Source of the DNA: an uncultured Arthrobacter sp.
GTDB lineage: Bacteria > Actinomycetota > Actinomycetes > Actinomycetales > Micrococcaceae
Direction of reading: 5' to 3'
DNA length: 64,000 bases
NCBI RefSeq assembly: GCF_947493765.1
Contig: NZ_CANLSZ010000008.1
Coordinates: 58,250-122,249, forward strand
Shown here: positions 46,219 to 60,605 of the stretch, one piece after another
Position numbering within the stretch: position 1 is the first letter of the stretch
How the letters are laid out: every line of letters starts with the position of its first letter
Notes under the pieces: generated by a model
Databases searched by the model: none
Told to the model about the DNA's origin: nothing
Seen by the model: only the letters and a program-made list of their open reading frames with translations
Translations under genes and position numbers: made by a program

Positions 46219-46254
46219 CCCGACAGAAATCGTCCCGGGGCGATTTCTGTCGGG
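46219..46254 (+). terminator. Terminator after rpsI
   Basis: Perfect 14-bp stem (46219-46232 with 46241-46254), loop of 8, twelve bases after the rpsI stop. Confidence 0.87.
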
Positions 46255-46325
46255 TCCCGGCGGCGACAACTGCCTCTTGGCTCCACGCGCTGTCCGTCCG
46301 GCGGAAATCCGCCGGGACACGCTCG

Positions 46326-46356
46326 GATGCCCGTCCATGCTCCTCGGACGGGCATC
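46326..46356 (+). terminator. Second terminator before glmM
   Basis: An 11-bp stem (46326-46336 with 46346-46356) followed by GTGCTTT, a short T-rich stretch. It backs up the first terminator. TAATGT at 46393 is a possible glmM -10. Confidence 0.7.
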
Positions 46357-46419
46357 GTGCTTTAACCTGATGGGGTCCGTACCCCGGCGGTCTAATGTTC
46401 CTCTCCTAGGATGTCAACG

Positions 46420-47778
46420 ATGAGCAAGTTATTCGGCACCGACGGTGTGCGCGGTCTGGCCAACGGTCTGATCACCGCCGAACTGTCCCTCCACCTGGCT
46501 CAGGCGGCCGCCGTGGTCCTCGGCCACAATGCCGTCGAGGGCGGACGTCGGCCCACCGCCGTCATCGCCCGCGACCCCCGCATCAGCGGAGAGTTCATCG
46601 CCGCGGCCGTCGAGGCGGGCCTGGCGAGTGCGGGCGTGGACGTGTTCGACGCCGGCGTACTGCCGACACCTGCAGCCGCCTTCCTGGTCGCCGATCTCGA
46701 TGCCGACTTCGGTGTCATGATCTCCGCCTCGCACAACCCCGCCCCCGACAACGGCATCAAGTTCCTCGCCCGCGGCGGCAAGAAGCTCAGCGACGCGCTC
46801 GAGGATGCCATCGAGGCGGAGATGGACAGGCCGAGTCGACGGCCCCTGGCCGGCGACGTCGGACGCATCCAGCGCTTCGCCGATGCGGAGGACCGCTACG
46901 TGGTGCACCTGCTGCAGACACTCCCGCGCCGCCTCGACGGCATCAAGGTGGTGCTCGACTGCGCCCACGGCGCCGCCAGCGGCTGTTCCCCCGAGGTCTT
47001 CAGGAACGCGGGCGCCGAGATCGTGGTCATCGGCGCGGAGCCGGACGGCATCAACATCAACGACGGATACGGCTCCACCCACCTGGGGCTCCTGCAGGCC
47101 GCGGTGCTCGAGCACGGCGCCGACCTCGGGATAGCCCACGACGGCGACGCCGATCGCTGCCTCGCGGTAGACCACGAGGGGTCGGTCGTGGACGGCGACC
47201 AGATCATGGCCGTGATGGCGCTCGCGCTGAAGGACGCCGGGAAGCTGGCGGACAACACCCTGGTGGCCACGGTCATGAGCAATCTCGGCCTGAAGATCGC
47301 GCTGGCCGAGGCGGGCATCACGCTGCAGGAGACCGGGGTGGGGGACCGCTACGTGCTGGAGGGCATGAACGCCGGAGGCTTCAGCCTCGGTGGCGAGCAG
47401 TCCGGCCACGTCATCTTCGCCGAGTACGCGACCACAGGTGACGGTGTGCTCACGGGGCTGCAGCTCGCCGCGCGGATGGCGGAGACGGGCAAGAGCCTGA
47501 AGGAGCTCTCCGGCGTGATGACGAAGCTCCCGCAGGTACTCATCAATGTGAAGGGCGTGGACCGGGCCGCCGTCCGGTCGGACGAGGGCGTGCAGGACGC
47601 CGTGCGTCGGGCCACGTCGCTGCTGGGGGACACGGGCCGAGTGCTGCTGCGCCCCTCCGGCACCGAACCGGTGGTGCGGGTCATGGTCGAGGCGGCGGAC
47701 ACCGCCACGGCGCAGCGGGTGGCCGAGGACCTCGCCGCGACGGTACAGGAACGCCTCGCCCTCGAGCCGGTCGCCTGA
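46420..47778 (+). CDS. glmM: Phosphoglucosamine mutase
   Basis: Converts glucosamine-6-phosphate to glucosamine-1-phosphate for UDP-GlcNAc and peptidoglycan. 452 residues. The phosphorylated serine is Ser104 in SASHNP; metal loop DGDADR and C-terminal [14 protein letters not shown] are intact. I chose ATG 46420 ([12 protein letters not shown]) because AGGA is 8 bases upstream; ATG 46411 overlaps that site. glmS, the previous step of the pathway, lies 2.4 kb downstream on the same strand. Confidence 0.97.
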   Translation: MSKLFGTDGVRGLANGLITAELSLHLAQAAAVVLGHNAVEGGRRPTAVIARDPRISGEFIAAAVEAGLASAGVDVFDAGVLPTPAAAFLVADLDADFGVMISASHNPAPDNGIKFLARGGKKLSDALEDAIEAEMDRPSRRPLAGDVGRIQRFADAEDRYVVHLLQTLPRRLDGIKVVLDCAHGAASGCSPEVFRNAGAEIVVIGAEPDGININDGYGSTHLGLLQAAVLEHGADLGIAHDGDADRCLAVDHEGSVVDGDQIMAVMALALKDAGKLADNTLVATVMSNLGLKIALAEAGITLQETGVGDRYVLEGMNAGGFSLGGEQSGHVIFAEYATTGDGVLTGLQLAARMAETGKSLKELSGVMTKLPQVLINVKGVDRAAVRSDEGVQDAVRRATSLLGDTGRVLLRPSGTEPVVRVMVEAADTATAQRVAEDLAATVQERLALEPVA

Positions 47779-47875
47779 CCTTTGCGGCCGGGCACGGGCC
47801 CAGGCCGCACAGACGCCCGGGTACGGCATCCCTCGGCCGTACCGAGGGGCCGAGACCATGCCGGGCTCGGCGTCG

Positions 47876-48284
47876 CCGGGTGGTACCTGTTCGGGGGCTT
47901 CGGCCGACCGGGAGGTACCGGTCCGGGGGCTTCGGCCGACCGGGTGGACTGGTCCGGGGACTTCGGCCGACCCGGTGGCGTTTGGGCGGCGTGTCCTGCC
48001 GCGACACGCTGCTGCCGGCGTCGATGTCCCCGGATCTGTACAGAACCCGGGCGCCCGGTGCCCTGAAGCCGCAACTCCCTGAGGTTTCGTCCACCGGGTG
48101 GTACCTGTTCGGGGAGTTCGGCCGACCGGGTGCACTGGTCCGGGGACTTCGGCCGACCCGGTGGCGTTTCGGCGGCGTGTCCTGCCGCGACACGCTGCTG
48201 CCGGCGTCGATGTCACCGGATCTGTACAGAACCTGGGCGCCCGGTGGCTTGAAGACGCAGTGCCCCTGAAGCCGCAGTGCCCCT
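47876..48284. repeat. Intergenic direct repeats (2 x 130 bp plus shorter units)
   Basis: The 563-base gap between glmM and the carboxypeptidase is filled with repeats. Two 130-bp copies (47931-48060 and 48117-48246) differ at 4 positions. Each is preceded by the 21-base sequence starting CCGGGTGGTACC (47876-47896, 48094-48114). A unit TTCGGCCGAC, containing the palindrome TCGGCCGA, occurs five times (47899, 47931, 47962, 48117, 48148). A 17-bp tandem pair lies at 48251-48267 and 48268-48284. The two frames that stay open across it give only Pro/Arg-rich peptides without similarity to known proteins, so I see no gene here. Confidence 0.9.
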
Positions 48285-48341
48285 GACCCGTACAGGGCCT
48301 GGGCGCGACGGCGACAGTGAACCGATCGGGATGGCCCGAAC

Positions 48342-49163
48342 TCAGTACGACGGCGCCGCGGGGAGCCCGAAGTACTCCTCGAGCGTCTCCCGACCTGCGT
48401 CCTTCATCGCCAGGGCCACCTCCGGGCCCACGTAGCGGAAGTGCCACGGCTCCGCGAAGAAGCCGGTCACGTGATCGAACCCGAGGGGATAGCGCAGGAT
48501 GATCCCGTACTCCGGCGCGTGGAGCGCCGTCCACCGGGCGGCCCGGGTCTGGGCGAAGCACGAGACGAGCGTGCAGGCGCCGTCGTCCTGGGCGATGTCG
48601 AAGGCGAGCCCGGTCTGGTGCTCGGAGTAGCCGGGCCGGGCGGACACCGCGTCGGCTCCTGTGGCACTTCCGTACTGGGCCACCCAGTGGGCATAGGTGG
48701 ACTGCTGCTCGGCGTAGGAACGGTACCCGCTGACGATCACCAGGCCGACGCCCTCGCGGCCCGCCGCGTCGACCATCCTCTCCACGGCCGCCGCCGCATC
48801 GGGTCGCAGCCGGATGCCGGGACCGGCAGCGACGTCGAGCGGACGGAGCTCGGCCGGCTCGAAATCGAGGGGGCGCAGGGGGCGCTGCTTGTTCACCACG
48901 ACGTCCGGAGCCGCCGGATCGGCATGGGCTCCGGGCGACGGAGGGGCAGCGGGCGCGCTGGTCGGAGCCGGAGCCGGAGCCGGAGCAGGAGCAGGCGTCG
49001 TCGCACCCGACGGGGACTGCAGTGACGACGGGGACGGCAGCGGGCGCTCCACGGCAGGGGGCGGAGGTGCCACCCCCGGGGCGGCGGGTGCCGTCGACCC
49101 CGGCGACGCACACGCCGGGAGGACCAGGACGGCCAGCACCGCTGCGAGCCGACGCACGCGCAT
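48342..49163 (-). CDS. D-alanyl-D-alanine carboxypeptidase lipoprotein (VanY/peptidase M15)
   Basis: 273 residues. Lipoprotein signal with lipobox LPAC (Cys18), then an Ala/Pro-rich spacer to about residue 85, then a zinc peptidase domain. Zinc ligands are His182 (SEHQTG), Asp189 and His241 (EPWHFRYVG); SGYRSY precedes them. It should trim the terminal D-Ala from peptidoglycan stems on the outside of the membrane. There is no vancomycin-resistance cluster nearby, so a housekeeping role is likely. The ATG at 49163 lies two bases after the coaA stop, hence one operon. Confidence 0.93.
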   Translation of the reverse strand: MRVRRLAAVLAVLVLPACASPGSTAPAAPGVAPPPPAVERPLPSPSSLQSPSGATTPAPAPAPAPAPTSAPAAPPSPGAHADPAAPDVVVNKQRPLRPLDFEPAELRPLDVAAGPGIRLRPDAAAAVERMVDAAGREGVGLVIVSGYRSYAEQQSTYAHWVAQYGSATGADAVSARPGYSEHQTGLAFDIAQDDGACTLVSCFAQTRAARWTALHAPEYGIILRYPLGFDHVTGFFAEPWHFRYVGPEVALAMKDAGRETLEEYFGLPAAPSY

Positions 49164-49165
49164 CG

Positions 49166-50158
49166 TCACGTCTTCCGGAGGAGCATGCGCCGGACGGAGT
49201 GATCGGCGTCCTTCGTCAGGACCAGTTGCGCGCGCCCGCGCGTGGGCAGGACGTTCATCAGCAGGTTGGGTTCGTTGATCCGCTCCCAGATGCCGGTGGC
49301 CGTCTCGCGGGCCTCGTCGTCCGTGAGGCCCGCGTAGCGGTGGAAGTACGAGTCCGGGTCGGCGAAGGCGCTGGTGCGCAGCGACTGGAAGCGACGGACG
49401 TACCACTGCCGGATATGGGCGGTCTTGGCGTCCACGAAGATGGAGAAGTCGAAGAAGTCGCTCAGCGCGAGGCCGGTGATGCCGTCGGAGCGCGGCCGGG
49501 CCGGCGCCAGGACATTGAGCCCCTCCACGATCAGGACATCGGGACGACGCACCACCACCTCGCGGCCGGGCACGATGTCGTAGGTGAGGTGGGAGTACCA
49601 CGGCGCCCGCACCTCGGCGGCCCCGCTCTTGACCTCGCTGACGAAACGCAGCAACCGGCGCCGATCGTAGGACTCCGGGAAGCCCTTGCGCTGCATCAGG
49701 CCGCGCCGTTCGAGTTCCGCGTTCGGGTAGAGGAAGCCGTCCGTGGTGACCAGATCCACACGGGGCGTGCCGGGCCAGCGCCGCAGCAGTTCGCGGAGGA
49801 CCCGCGCCGTGGTGGACTTGCCCACCGCCACGGAACCGGCGACGCCGATCACGAAGGGCGTCCTGGTGGTCGTCTCACCGAGGAAGGTGTTGGTGGCCCT
49901 GTGCAGCTGCCCGGCCGCGGCGATGTAGAGGTTCAGCAGCCGGGAGAGCGGCAGATAGACCTCGCGTACCTCGTCGAGATTCAGGGCGTCGCCGAGACCC
50001 TTCAGGCGCTGCACGTCCTCGACGTTCAGCGGACTCTCGATCTCGTGGGAGAGGCGGGACCACATCTGGCGGTCCAGTTCGACGAAGGGAGTGAAGGTCT
50101 CGGCACCCGAGGTCTGCTGCGGGCCCGTGCCTCTGTCACTCACCCGATGATTCTGCAT
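49166..50158 (-). CDS. coaA: Pantothenate kinase, type I
   Basis: Phosphorylates pantothenate, the first and controlling step of coenzyme A synthesis. 330 residues. P-loop [12 protein letters not shown] at 105-116; [12 protein letters not shown] and the ending [17 protein letters not shown] are typical. ATG 50158 chosen; GTG at 50143 is an alternative. Divergent from glmS with 46 bp between start codons. Confidence 0.95.
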   Translation of the reverse strand: MQNHRVSDRGTGPQQTSGAETFTPFVELDRQMWSRLSHEIESPLNVEDVQRLKGLGDALNLDEVREVYLPLSRLLNLYIAAAGQLHRATNTFLGETTTRTPFVIGVAGSVAVGKSTTARVLRELLRRWPGTPRVDLVTTDGFLYPNAELERRGLMQRKGFPESYDRRRLLRFVSEVKSGAAEVRAPWYSHLTYDIVPGREVVVRRPDVLIVEGLNVLAPARPRSDGITGLALSDFFDFSIFVDAKTAHIRQWYVRRFQSLRTSAFADPDSYFHRYAGLTDDEARETATGIWERINEPNLLMNVLPTRGRAQLVLTKDADHSVRRMLLRKT

Positions 50159-50191
50159 GGTGGGGTGCACATTAACAAACACGGCCACCGG

Positions 50192-50197
50192 TAAGCT
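50192..50197 (+). promoter_or_regulatory. glmS: Candidate leaderless promoter of glmS
   Basis: TAAGCT, 7 bases before the glmS ATG, with no ribosome site between. The same hexamer at the same distance precedes the NAD(P)HX repair gene. -35 is not obvious. Confidence 0.45.
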
Positions 50198-50204
50198 GGA
50201 GCCC

Positions 50205-52145
<1,941 letters not shown>

Positions 52146-52196
52146 AGCCACGGACCGGCCCCGGGGGGCAGGCGCCCCGCGGGGGGACACCCCGGC

Positions 52197-52568
52197 ATGA
52201 TCGTCGGGATCGGGATGGACGTGGTGGACATCGCGCGGTTCCGGGGGCAGCTCGAGCGGACCCCCGGGCTCCGCGAGAGGCTCTTCGTGCCGTCGGAGCG
52301 TGGCCTGAGCACGCAGTCCCTCGCGGCGCGCTTCGCCGCGAAGGAGGCCATCGCCAAGGCCCTCGGGGCCCCCGTCGGCATGAACTGGCAGCACTGCACC
52401 ATCGCGCTCGATGCTGCCGGCGCGCCCTCCGTGGTCCTCGACGGGACCGTGGCCGAGGTTGCACGCGCCCGCGGAGTGCGGGCGTGGCACCTCTCCATGA
52501 GCCACGACGGCGGTCTCGCCACGGCCATGGCTGTGGCGGAAGGCGCGTCGCCGACGGGCGCCGGATAG
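52197..52568 (+). CDS. acpS: Holo-[acyl-carrier-protein] synthase
   Basis: Transfers the 4'-phosphopantetheine arm from CoA to acyl carrier protein. 123 residues. Mg-binding Asp8 (GIGMDVVDI) and Glu50 ([11 protein letters not shown]) are present, as is the C-terminal HLSMSHD. Context with coaA ties CoA synthesis to its use in fatty acid synthesis. The GTP/NADHX repair gene follows after 44 bases. Confidence 0.95.
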   Translation: MIVGIGMDVVDIARFRGQLERTPGLRERLFVPSERGLSTQSLAARFAAKEAIAKALGAPVGMNWQHCTIALDAAGAPSVVLDGTVAEVARARGVRAWHLSMSHDGGLATAMAVAEGASPTGAG

Positions 52569-52599
52569 TAACCGTACTGATCATCGCCCGCGTTGCCGC

Positions 52600-52605
52600 T
52601 AAGCT
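52600..52605 (+). promoter_or_regulatory. Candidate leaderless promoter of the NAD(P)HX repair gene
   Basis: TAAGCT, 7 bases before the GTG at 52613, with no ribosome site in between. It lies in the 44-base gap after acpS. Confidence 0.4.
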
Positions 52606-52612
52606 CGACCAT

Positions 52613-54166
52613 GTGCTTGAAGCCTTTTCCGGGTCCGACGTCCGCGCTGCGGAGGCCCCGTTCCTCGACGCCGGGCAGGGCAATGCCCTGATACAGCGCG
52701 CGGCGCACGCCCTGGCTGGCGTCGTCGTGGGCCTGCTGCGCGAGAGCGGTCGCGGTACCTACGGGGCCACCATCGTCGTCCTCGCGGGCAGCGGCAACAA
52801 CGGGGCGGATGCACTGTACGCGGGGGAGCGCCTGGCGCGCCGCGGTGCGAGCGTCACGGCCCTCGTCCTGGCCGACCGCGTCCACGAGGCATCCCTCCAT
52901 GCGCTCGAACGCGCCGGGGGCACAGGCGTGAGGGTCGACGACGACGCCGACCCCACCCAGCTCGCGGAGCACACGGCAGCAGCCGACGTCGTCATCGACG
53001 GCATCCTCGGTATCGGCGCCGACGGCGGTCTGCGCGGGCGCGCCCTGCGCTTCGTGCAGACCTTCACAGCAGCAGCCGGCCCGCGTGGTACGCGCTCCGC
53101 CGTCGTCGTCGCCTGCGATCTGCCGAGCGGGATCGGCGTCGACGACGGTCGGGTGACCGGGCCGGTCCTCGCCGCCGACGCGACCGTCACCTTCGGTGCC
53201 CCGAAAGCCGGGCTCCTCCTCGGCGACGGCGCCGCGGCGGCCGGCGAGCTGACCGTGGTGGACCTCGGTCTCGCCCTCCGGACCCGCCCCTCCGTCCGTT
53301 CCCTGCTCGACGCGGACGTCGCGGCGCTGATCCGGCGTCCCACCGCGCAGGACCACAAGTACTCGCGCGGCGTGCTGGGCGTCGCCGCGGGGTCCGCCCG
53401 CTACCCGGGCGCCGCAGTCCTCGCCGTCGGCGCAGCACTCGCCACGGGCATCGGCATGGTGCGGTACCTCGGACCCGGCGCGGTCGCTGCGCTCGTCCAC
53501 CAGCGGAGCCCGGAGGCGGTCGCCTCCACCGGCCCCGTCTCCGGTGCGCGGTCCCAGGCCTGGCTCGTCGGCCCGGGAGCCGTGGACGACGACGAGCAGC
53601 GGCAGCGCGCCACGGACGCCATCGGGTCGGGCCTGCCCGTGGTGGTCGATGCCGAAGCACTGACCCAGCTGCCGGAGAGGGTCGGACCGCACGTGATCCT
53701 GACCCCGCACGCCGGGGAGCTCAGCCGGCTCCTGGCGGCTCGCGGCATCGACGCCGAGCGGGCGGAGATCGAGGCGGAACCGGCGCGGTACGCGCTGCAG
53801 GCAGCGGAGGCCACGGGAGCGACGGTGCTGCTCAAGGGATTCGCCACCACGGTCGCCGCGCCCTCGGGTGCACTCTTCGTGCAGCGGGACGCCACCCCCT
53901 GGCTCGCCGCGGCGGGGTCCGGCGACACCCTGTCGGGTATCGTCGGAGCCCTGGCCGCGAGCCTCGCCGAGGACGACCGGGCAGCGGATCGGGCGGGCGT
54001 GGCCCGCGAGGACCTGTGGGCGGTCGTGGCGGCCGCCGGGGCCCTGATCCACGGGCGGGCCGGCCGGAGGGCAGCGGCGCGGGGACCCGTCGTCGTGTCC
54101 GAACTCCCGGCCGACATCGGCCCGGTCATCGCAGACCTCCTCGAGGAGCGTCGCCCGGCCATGTGA
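52613..54166 (+). CDS. nnr: Bifunctional NAD(P)HX epimerase / ADP-dependent dehydratase
   Basis: Repairs hydrated NADH and NADPH. 517 residues. The N-terminal YjeF epimerase domain (about 1-215) has AGSGNNGADALYAGERLARRG and DLPSGIGVDDG; the C-terminal ribokinase-like dehydratase has DHKYSRGVLGVAAGS, LTPHAGELSRL and the ATP-site GSGDTLSGIVGAL. I chose GTG 52613 (LEAFSGSDVRAAE); the frame is open further upstream but inside acpS. acpS-nnr order is frequent in bacteria. Confidence 0.94.
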   Translation: MLEAFSGSDVRAAEAPFLDAGQGNALIQRAAHALAGVVVGLLRESGRGTYGATIVVLAGSGNNGADALYAGERLARRGASVTALVLADRVHEASLHALERAGGTGVRVDDDADPTQLAEHTAAADVVIDGILGIGADGGLRGRALRFVQTFTAAAGPRGTRSAVVVACDLPSGIGVDDGRVTGPVLAADATVTFGAPKAGLLLGDGAAAAGELTVVDLGLALRTRPSVRSLLDADVAALIRRPTAQDHKYSRGVLGVAAGSARYPGAAVLAVGAALATGIGMVRYLGPGAVAALVHQRSPEAVASTGPVSGARSQAWLVGPGAVDDDEQRQRATDAIGSGLPVVVDAEALTQLPERVGPHVILTPHAGELSRLLAARGIDAERAEIEAEPARYALQAAEATGATVLLKGFATTVAAPSGALFVQRDATPWLAAAGSGDTLSGIVGALAASLAEDDRAADRAGVAREDLWAVVAAAGALIHGRAGRRAAARGPVVVSELPADIGPVIADLLEERRPAM

Positions 54167-54304
54167 GCCGCGCGCGGTGCCAGGGCCCTGACCTGAATAC
54201 GCTAGACACGGATCAATCGGCCGCGGCACCAGTCCGCGAAGCCGACGAGCACATCCGCGGGCGCCCATCGGGGCGTCCGCAGCAGAGAACACCAAGGAGA
54301 CCTG

Positions 54305-56491
<2,187 letters not shown>

Positions 56492-56538
56492 GCACCACCC
56501 ACCGGCACGCCCACCCACAGTCCGAGGAGGACCCCCAC

Positions 56539-58851
56539 GTGTTGACACCGACATCGACGTATCGGCTGCAGATCCGCAACGAGTTCGACCTGCACGAAGC
56601 AGCAGCCCTCGTGCCGTACCTGCATGATCTCGGAGTGGACTGGGTGTACCTCTCGCCGATCCTGACGGCCGAGGAGGGCTCCGATCACGGCTACGACATG
56701 ACGGATCCCTCCGCAGTCGACCCGGCGCGCGGCGGTCCGGACGGCCTCGCGGCGCTCAGCGAGGCCGCCCGGGCCGCGGGCATGGGTGTGCTGGTGGACA
56801 TCGTCCCCAACCACATGGGCGTCCAGACACCCGTCGACAACGCCTGGTGGTGGCAGCTCCTGCAGGAGGGGCGCGGATCGCGCATGGCGGAGGCGTTCGA
56901 CGTCGACTGGGACGCCGGTGCGGGCCGGATCCGCATCCCGGTGCTCGGCGACGGCGAGGACGAGCTGGACCGGCTCAGCCTCGTGGACGGCGAGCTGCGC
57001 TACTACGACAACCGGTTCCCCCTCGCCGAGGGCTCCGCCCGTCCGGGGGACTCGGCGGCCGAGGTGCACGCCCGCCAGCACTACGAACTCGTCAACTGGC
57101 GCCGTGCGGACTCCGAGCTGAACTACCGCCGGTTCTTCGGCGTCAACACCCTCGCCGGGCTGCGCGTCGAGGTGCCGTGGGTGTTCGAGGAGAGCCACGC
57201 GGAGGTGAAGCGGTGGTTCGACGACGGTCTCGTCGACGGTCTGCGCGTCGACCACCCGGATGGCCTGGCCGACCCCGAGGGCTATCTCCGGGATCTCCGG
57301 GATCTGACCGGGGGAGCCTACGTCCTCGTGGAGAAGATCCTCGAGCCGGGGGAGACGCTGCCCGCGGAGTGGGACACGGCGGGTACCACGGGGTACGACG
57401 CGCTCGCGGACCTCGACCGACTGTTCACCGATCCGGCCGGGGAGCACGCGCTCACCGGATCCGTACCGGTCGATCCCTTCCACGAGATGATCCACCGCAC
57501 CAAGCGTGGGATCGCGGACGGGATCCTCCGCTCCGAGGTGCTGCGCCTCGCGCGGCTCGTGCCGGCCGACGCCGGGCTCGACGCCGACGTCGCAGCCGAT
57601 GCGATCGCCGAACTGCTCACGTGCTTCCCCGTCTACCGCAGTTACCTCCCCGGTGGCGCCCAGTACCTCGCGGACGCCGTGCGCGACGCCCGGATCAGGC
57701 GTCCGGACCTCTCCGACGCCATCTCGACACTGCACCCGCTCCTGAACCCCTTCCTGGGCGGGGCCGAGGAGCTCCCGGAGCTCCCGCGCCGCTTCCAGCA
57801 GACCTCCGGGATGGTGATGGCCAAGGGCGTCGAGGACACCGCCTTCTACCGGTACTCGCGTCTCGTCTCACTCAACGAGGTGGGCGGGGACCCGAGCATC
57901 TTCTCGATCGAGCCGCTGGAGCTGCACCGGCGGCTGCTCGAGCGGCAGACCGCGAACCCGCAGGCCATGACCACCCTCAGCACCCACGACACGAAGCGCA
58001 GCGAGGACACCCGGGCACGCATCTCCGTCCTGTCCGAACTCGCGGAGGACTGGGTCGGGATCGTCGGCCGGCTGGAGGAACTCGCGCCCATCGGCGACGC
58101 CACCTTCGCCCCCCTGCTGTGGCAGTCCCTGATCGGCGCCTGGCCGCTGAGCCGGGAGCGCGCCCATGCCTACGCCGAGAAGGCCTCCCGCGAAGCGGAT
58201 CTCAGCACGCACTGGACCGCACCGGACGAGGCCTTCGAGCGCGGCATGCACGCCGCGGTGGACGCAGCGTTCGACGACGCCGCCGTGGCGGCGCTCGTCG
58301 CGGGGACGGTCGAGCGCATCCGGGACGCGGGGTGGTCCACCTCGCTGGCCCAGAAGCTGATGCAGCTGACCATGCCCGGTGTGCCCGACGTCTACCAGGG
58401 CACCGAGTTCTGGGACACCTCCCTCGTGGACCCGGACAATCGCCGCGAGGTGGACTACGAGGCACGCCGGAAGGTGCTGACGGACATCGACTTCGGGGCG
58501 CTCCCCGAGGTGGGCCCCGGCGCGGAGGCCAAGCTGCTGGTCGTCTCGCGCGCCCTGAAGCTGCGCCGCGACCGTCCCGAACTGTTCACGGGATACACCG
58601 CGATCACGGGCTCGGGCGCCGCCGCGGACCACGTCTTCGCCTTCGATCGCGGCGGTGCCATCACGCTCGTCACGCGGTTGCCCTACGGCCTCGCCCGACG
58701 CGGCGGCTGGGAGGGGACCACGCTCGAGCTGCCCGCCGGGACCTACACGTGTGCGCTCACCGGCGCCACGGTGAACGGCGGCACCGTGCAGGCCGCTGAG
58801 ATCTTCGCCACCTTCCCCGCCGCACTACTGGTCCAGGAGGACGCAGCATGA
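56539..58851 (+). CDS. treY: Maltooligosyl trehalose synthase
   Basis: Isomerises the reducing-end alpha-1,4 bond of maltodextrins to alpha,alpha-1,1, giving maltooligosyl trehalose. 770 residues. GH13 features: STYRLQ and [15 protein letters not shown] at the N-terminus, nucleophile Asp238 (LRVDHPDG), acid Glu265 (LVEKIL), Asp484 ([10 protein letters not shown]). The GTG at 56539 has a perfect AGGAGG 8 bases upstream. Its stop overlaps the treZ start (ATGA). Confidence 0.96.
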   Translation: MLTPTSTYRLQIRNEFDLHEAAALVPYLHDLGVDWVYLSPILTAEEGSDHGYDMTDPSAVDPARGGPDGLAALSEAARAAGMGVLVDIVPNHMGVQTPVDNAWWWQLLQEGRGSRMAEAFDVDWDAGAGRIRIPVLGDGEDELDRLSLVDGELRYYDNRFPLAEGSARPGDSAAEVHARQHYELVNWRRADSELNYRRFFGVNTLAGLRVEVPWVFEESHAEVKRWFDDGLVDGLRVDHPDGLADPEGYLRDLRDLTGGAYVLVEKILEPGETLPAEWDTAGTTGYDALADLDRLFTDPAGEHALTGSVPVDPFHEMIHRTKRGIADGILRSEVLRLARLVPADAGLDADVAADAIAELLTCFPVYRSYLPGGAQYLADAVRDARIRRPDLSDAISTLHPLLNPFLGGAEELPELPRRFQQTSGMVMAKGVEDTAFYRYSRLVSLNEVGGDPSIFSIEPLELHRRLLERQTANPQAMTTLSTHDTKRSEDTRARISVLSELAEDWVGIVGRLEELAPIGDATFAPLLWQSLIGAWPLSRERAHAYAEKASREADLSTHWTAPDEAFERGMHAAVDAAFDDAAVAALVAGTVERIRDAGWSTSLAQKLMQLTMPGVPDVYQGTEFWDTSLVDPDNRREVDYEARRKVLTDIDFGALPEVGPGAEAKLLVVSRALKLRRDRPELFTGYTAITGSGAAADHVFAFDRGGAITLVTRLPYGLARRGGWEGTTLELPAGTYTCALTGATVNGGTVQAAEIFATFPAALLVQEDAA

Positions 58852-60605
58852 AAAATGCCTTCGATGTCTGGGCGCCGCGCGCCGAAACACTGACCCTGAT
58901 CGCCGACGGCGCCGAGTACCCGATGACACGGCAAGAGAGCCACTGGTGGAGCGCCGACCGGGCCCCGGAACAGGCGTCGTCATCGGACGTGGCCTACGGG
59001 TACCTGGTGGACGGCTCCGACACCCCGGTGCCGGATCCCCGGTCGCGCCGGCAACCCGACGGCGTCCACGGTCTCTCGCGCACCTTCGATCCTGCGGCCC
59101 ATGCCTGGCAGGACGGCTCCTGGGTCTCGCCGGGGCTCGACGGCGGCGTCATCTACGAGATGCACCTGGGCACCTTCACGCCCGAGGGGACCCTGGACGC
59201 CGCGATCGACAGGCTCGGCTACCTCGTGGACCTCGGCGTGCAGTACGTGGAACTGCTGCCCGTCAACGCGTTCAACGGCACCCACAACTGGGGCTACGAC
59301 GGCGTCCTGTGGTACGCCGTGCAGGAGACGTACGGCGGCCCGGCGGCCTACCAGCGGTTCGTCGACGCGGCCCACCGACGCGGCCTCGGCGTCATCCAGG
59401 ACGTGGTGTACAACCACCTCGGCCCGAGCGGCAACTACCTGGGGCTCTTCGGCCCGTATCTGACCGAGGGCAAGTCCAACACCTGGGGCGACTCGCTGAA
59501 CCTCGACGGCCCGCAGTCGGACGAGGTGCGCGAGTACGTCGTCGACAATCTGCTGATGTGGTTCCGCGACTACCACGTGGACGGCCTGCGGCTGGATGCG
59601 GTGCACGCCCTCCACGACGAGCGCGCCGTCCACATCCTGGAGGAGTTCGGTGCCCGCACCGACCAGTGCGCCGCCGAGCTGGGCAAGCCCCTGTTCCTCA
59701 TCGCCGAGTCGGACCTCAACGATCCCCGCCTCATCGAGCCCCGCAGCGCGGGCGGGTACGGACTCGCCGGGCAGTGGAGCGACGACTTCCATCACGCGGT
59801 GCACGTGAATCTGACGGGGGAGACCGACGGCTACTACCTCGACTTCGACTCGGTCGGGGCGCTCGCGAAGGTCCTCGAGGACGGCTTCTTCCACAACGGG
59901 ACCTACTCGTCCTTCAGGGAACGCCACCATGGCCGGGAGATCGATGCGGCGACGGTGAGCCCGCTGCAGCTCGTGGTCTGCACGCAGAACCACGACCAGA
60001 TCGGCAACCGGGCCGCGGGGGATCGCCTCAGTGCCCTGCTGACCCCGGCCCAGCTCGCGCAGGCCGCGGTCCTGAACATCCTCGGCCCCTTCACGCCGAT
60101 GCTGTTCATGGGGGAGGAGTACGGCGCATCGACCCCGTGGCCGTTCTTCACCTCCCATCCGGAGCCGGAACTGGGCACTGCGACGGCTGAGGGCCGGCTG
60201 AGGGAGTTCGAGCGGATGGGCTGGCGCCCCGAGGACGTCCCCAACCCGCAGGACCCGGCGACGTTCGCCTCGGCCAAGCTGGACTGGGCCGAGCTGGACC
60301 AGGGACACCACGCGGAACTGCTCTCCACCTACCGGGACCTCATCCGGCTGCGGGCGGAACGCCCCGATCTGCGCGAGGCCGATTTCGGCAGCATCGCGGT
60401 GGAGTTCGACGAGGAGGACCGCTGGATCCTCCTGCGGCGCGCCGGCACCGTCGTGGTGCTGAACCTCGGCACGTCGAGGCGCACGGTGTCGCTGCCGGGC
60501 GCGGCGGCCGAGGTGCTCCTGTCCACCGTGGACGGCGTGGAACTCGCCGACGGCAGGGTCCACCTGCCGGCCCACGCAGCGGTGGTCCTGGCGCAGACCC
60601 GCTGA
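58848..60605 (+). CDS. treZ: Maltooligosyl trehalose trehalohydrolase
   Basis: Releases trehalose from the TreY product. 585 residues. N-terminal beta-domain ([14 protein letters not shown]), then GH13 barrel with Asp250 (LRLDAVHAL), Glu287 (IAESDLND) and Asp383 (QNHDQIGNR). Start overlaps the treY stop. Trehalose made this way protects against drying and osmotic stress. No treS, otsA or otsB occurs in the window. Its TGA is directly followed by the stop of a convergent, decayed MFS gene. Confidence 0.96.
   Translation: MKNAFDVWAPRAETLTLIADGAEYPMTRQESHWWSADRAPEQASSSDVAYGYLVDGSDTPVPDPRSRRQPDGVHGLSRTFDPAAHAWQDGSWVSPGLDGGVIYEMHLGTFTPEGTLDAAIDRLGYLVDLGVQYVELLPVNAFNGTHNWGYDGVLWYAVQETYGGPAAYQRFVDAAHRRGLGVIQDVVYNHLGPSGNYLGLFGPYLTEGKSNTWGDSLNLDGPQSDEVREYVVDNLLMWFRDYHVDGLRLDAVHALHDERAVHILEEFGARTDQCAAELGKPLFLIAESDLNDPRLIEPRSAGGYGLAGQWSDDFHHAVHVNLTGETDGYYLDFDSVGALAKVLEDGFFHNGTYSSFRERHHGREIDAATVSPLQLVVCTQNHDQIGNRAAGDRLSALLTPAQLAQAAVLNILGPFTPMLFMGEEYGASTPWPFFTSHPEPELGTATAEGRLREFERMGWRPEDVPNPQDPATFASAKLDWAELDQGHHAELLSTYRDLIRLRAERPDLREADFGSIAVEFDEEDRWILLRRAGTVVVLNLGTSRRTVSLPGAAAEVLLSTVDGVELADGRVHLPAHAAVVLAQTR

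Noticed and set aside
47681..48193. 170-codon Pro/Arg-rich open frame on the minus strand across the intergenic repeats
   Set aside because: Peptide is an artefact of the DNA repeats, overlaps glmM, and lacks a ribosome site.
46429..49113. Long open frame (894 codons) on the minus strand across glmM and the repeat gap
   Set aside because: It runs antisense to glmM and through the carboxypeptidase gene in another frame; Arg/Pro/Gly-rich low-complexity translation is typical of GC-rich antisense frames.
48342..49163. Vancomycin resistance (VanY) gene
   Set aside because: The enzyme family is the same, but no vanHAX or vanRS-like genes are nearby and it is in an operon with coaA.
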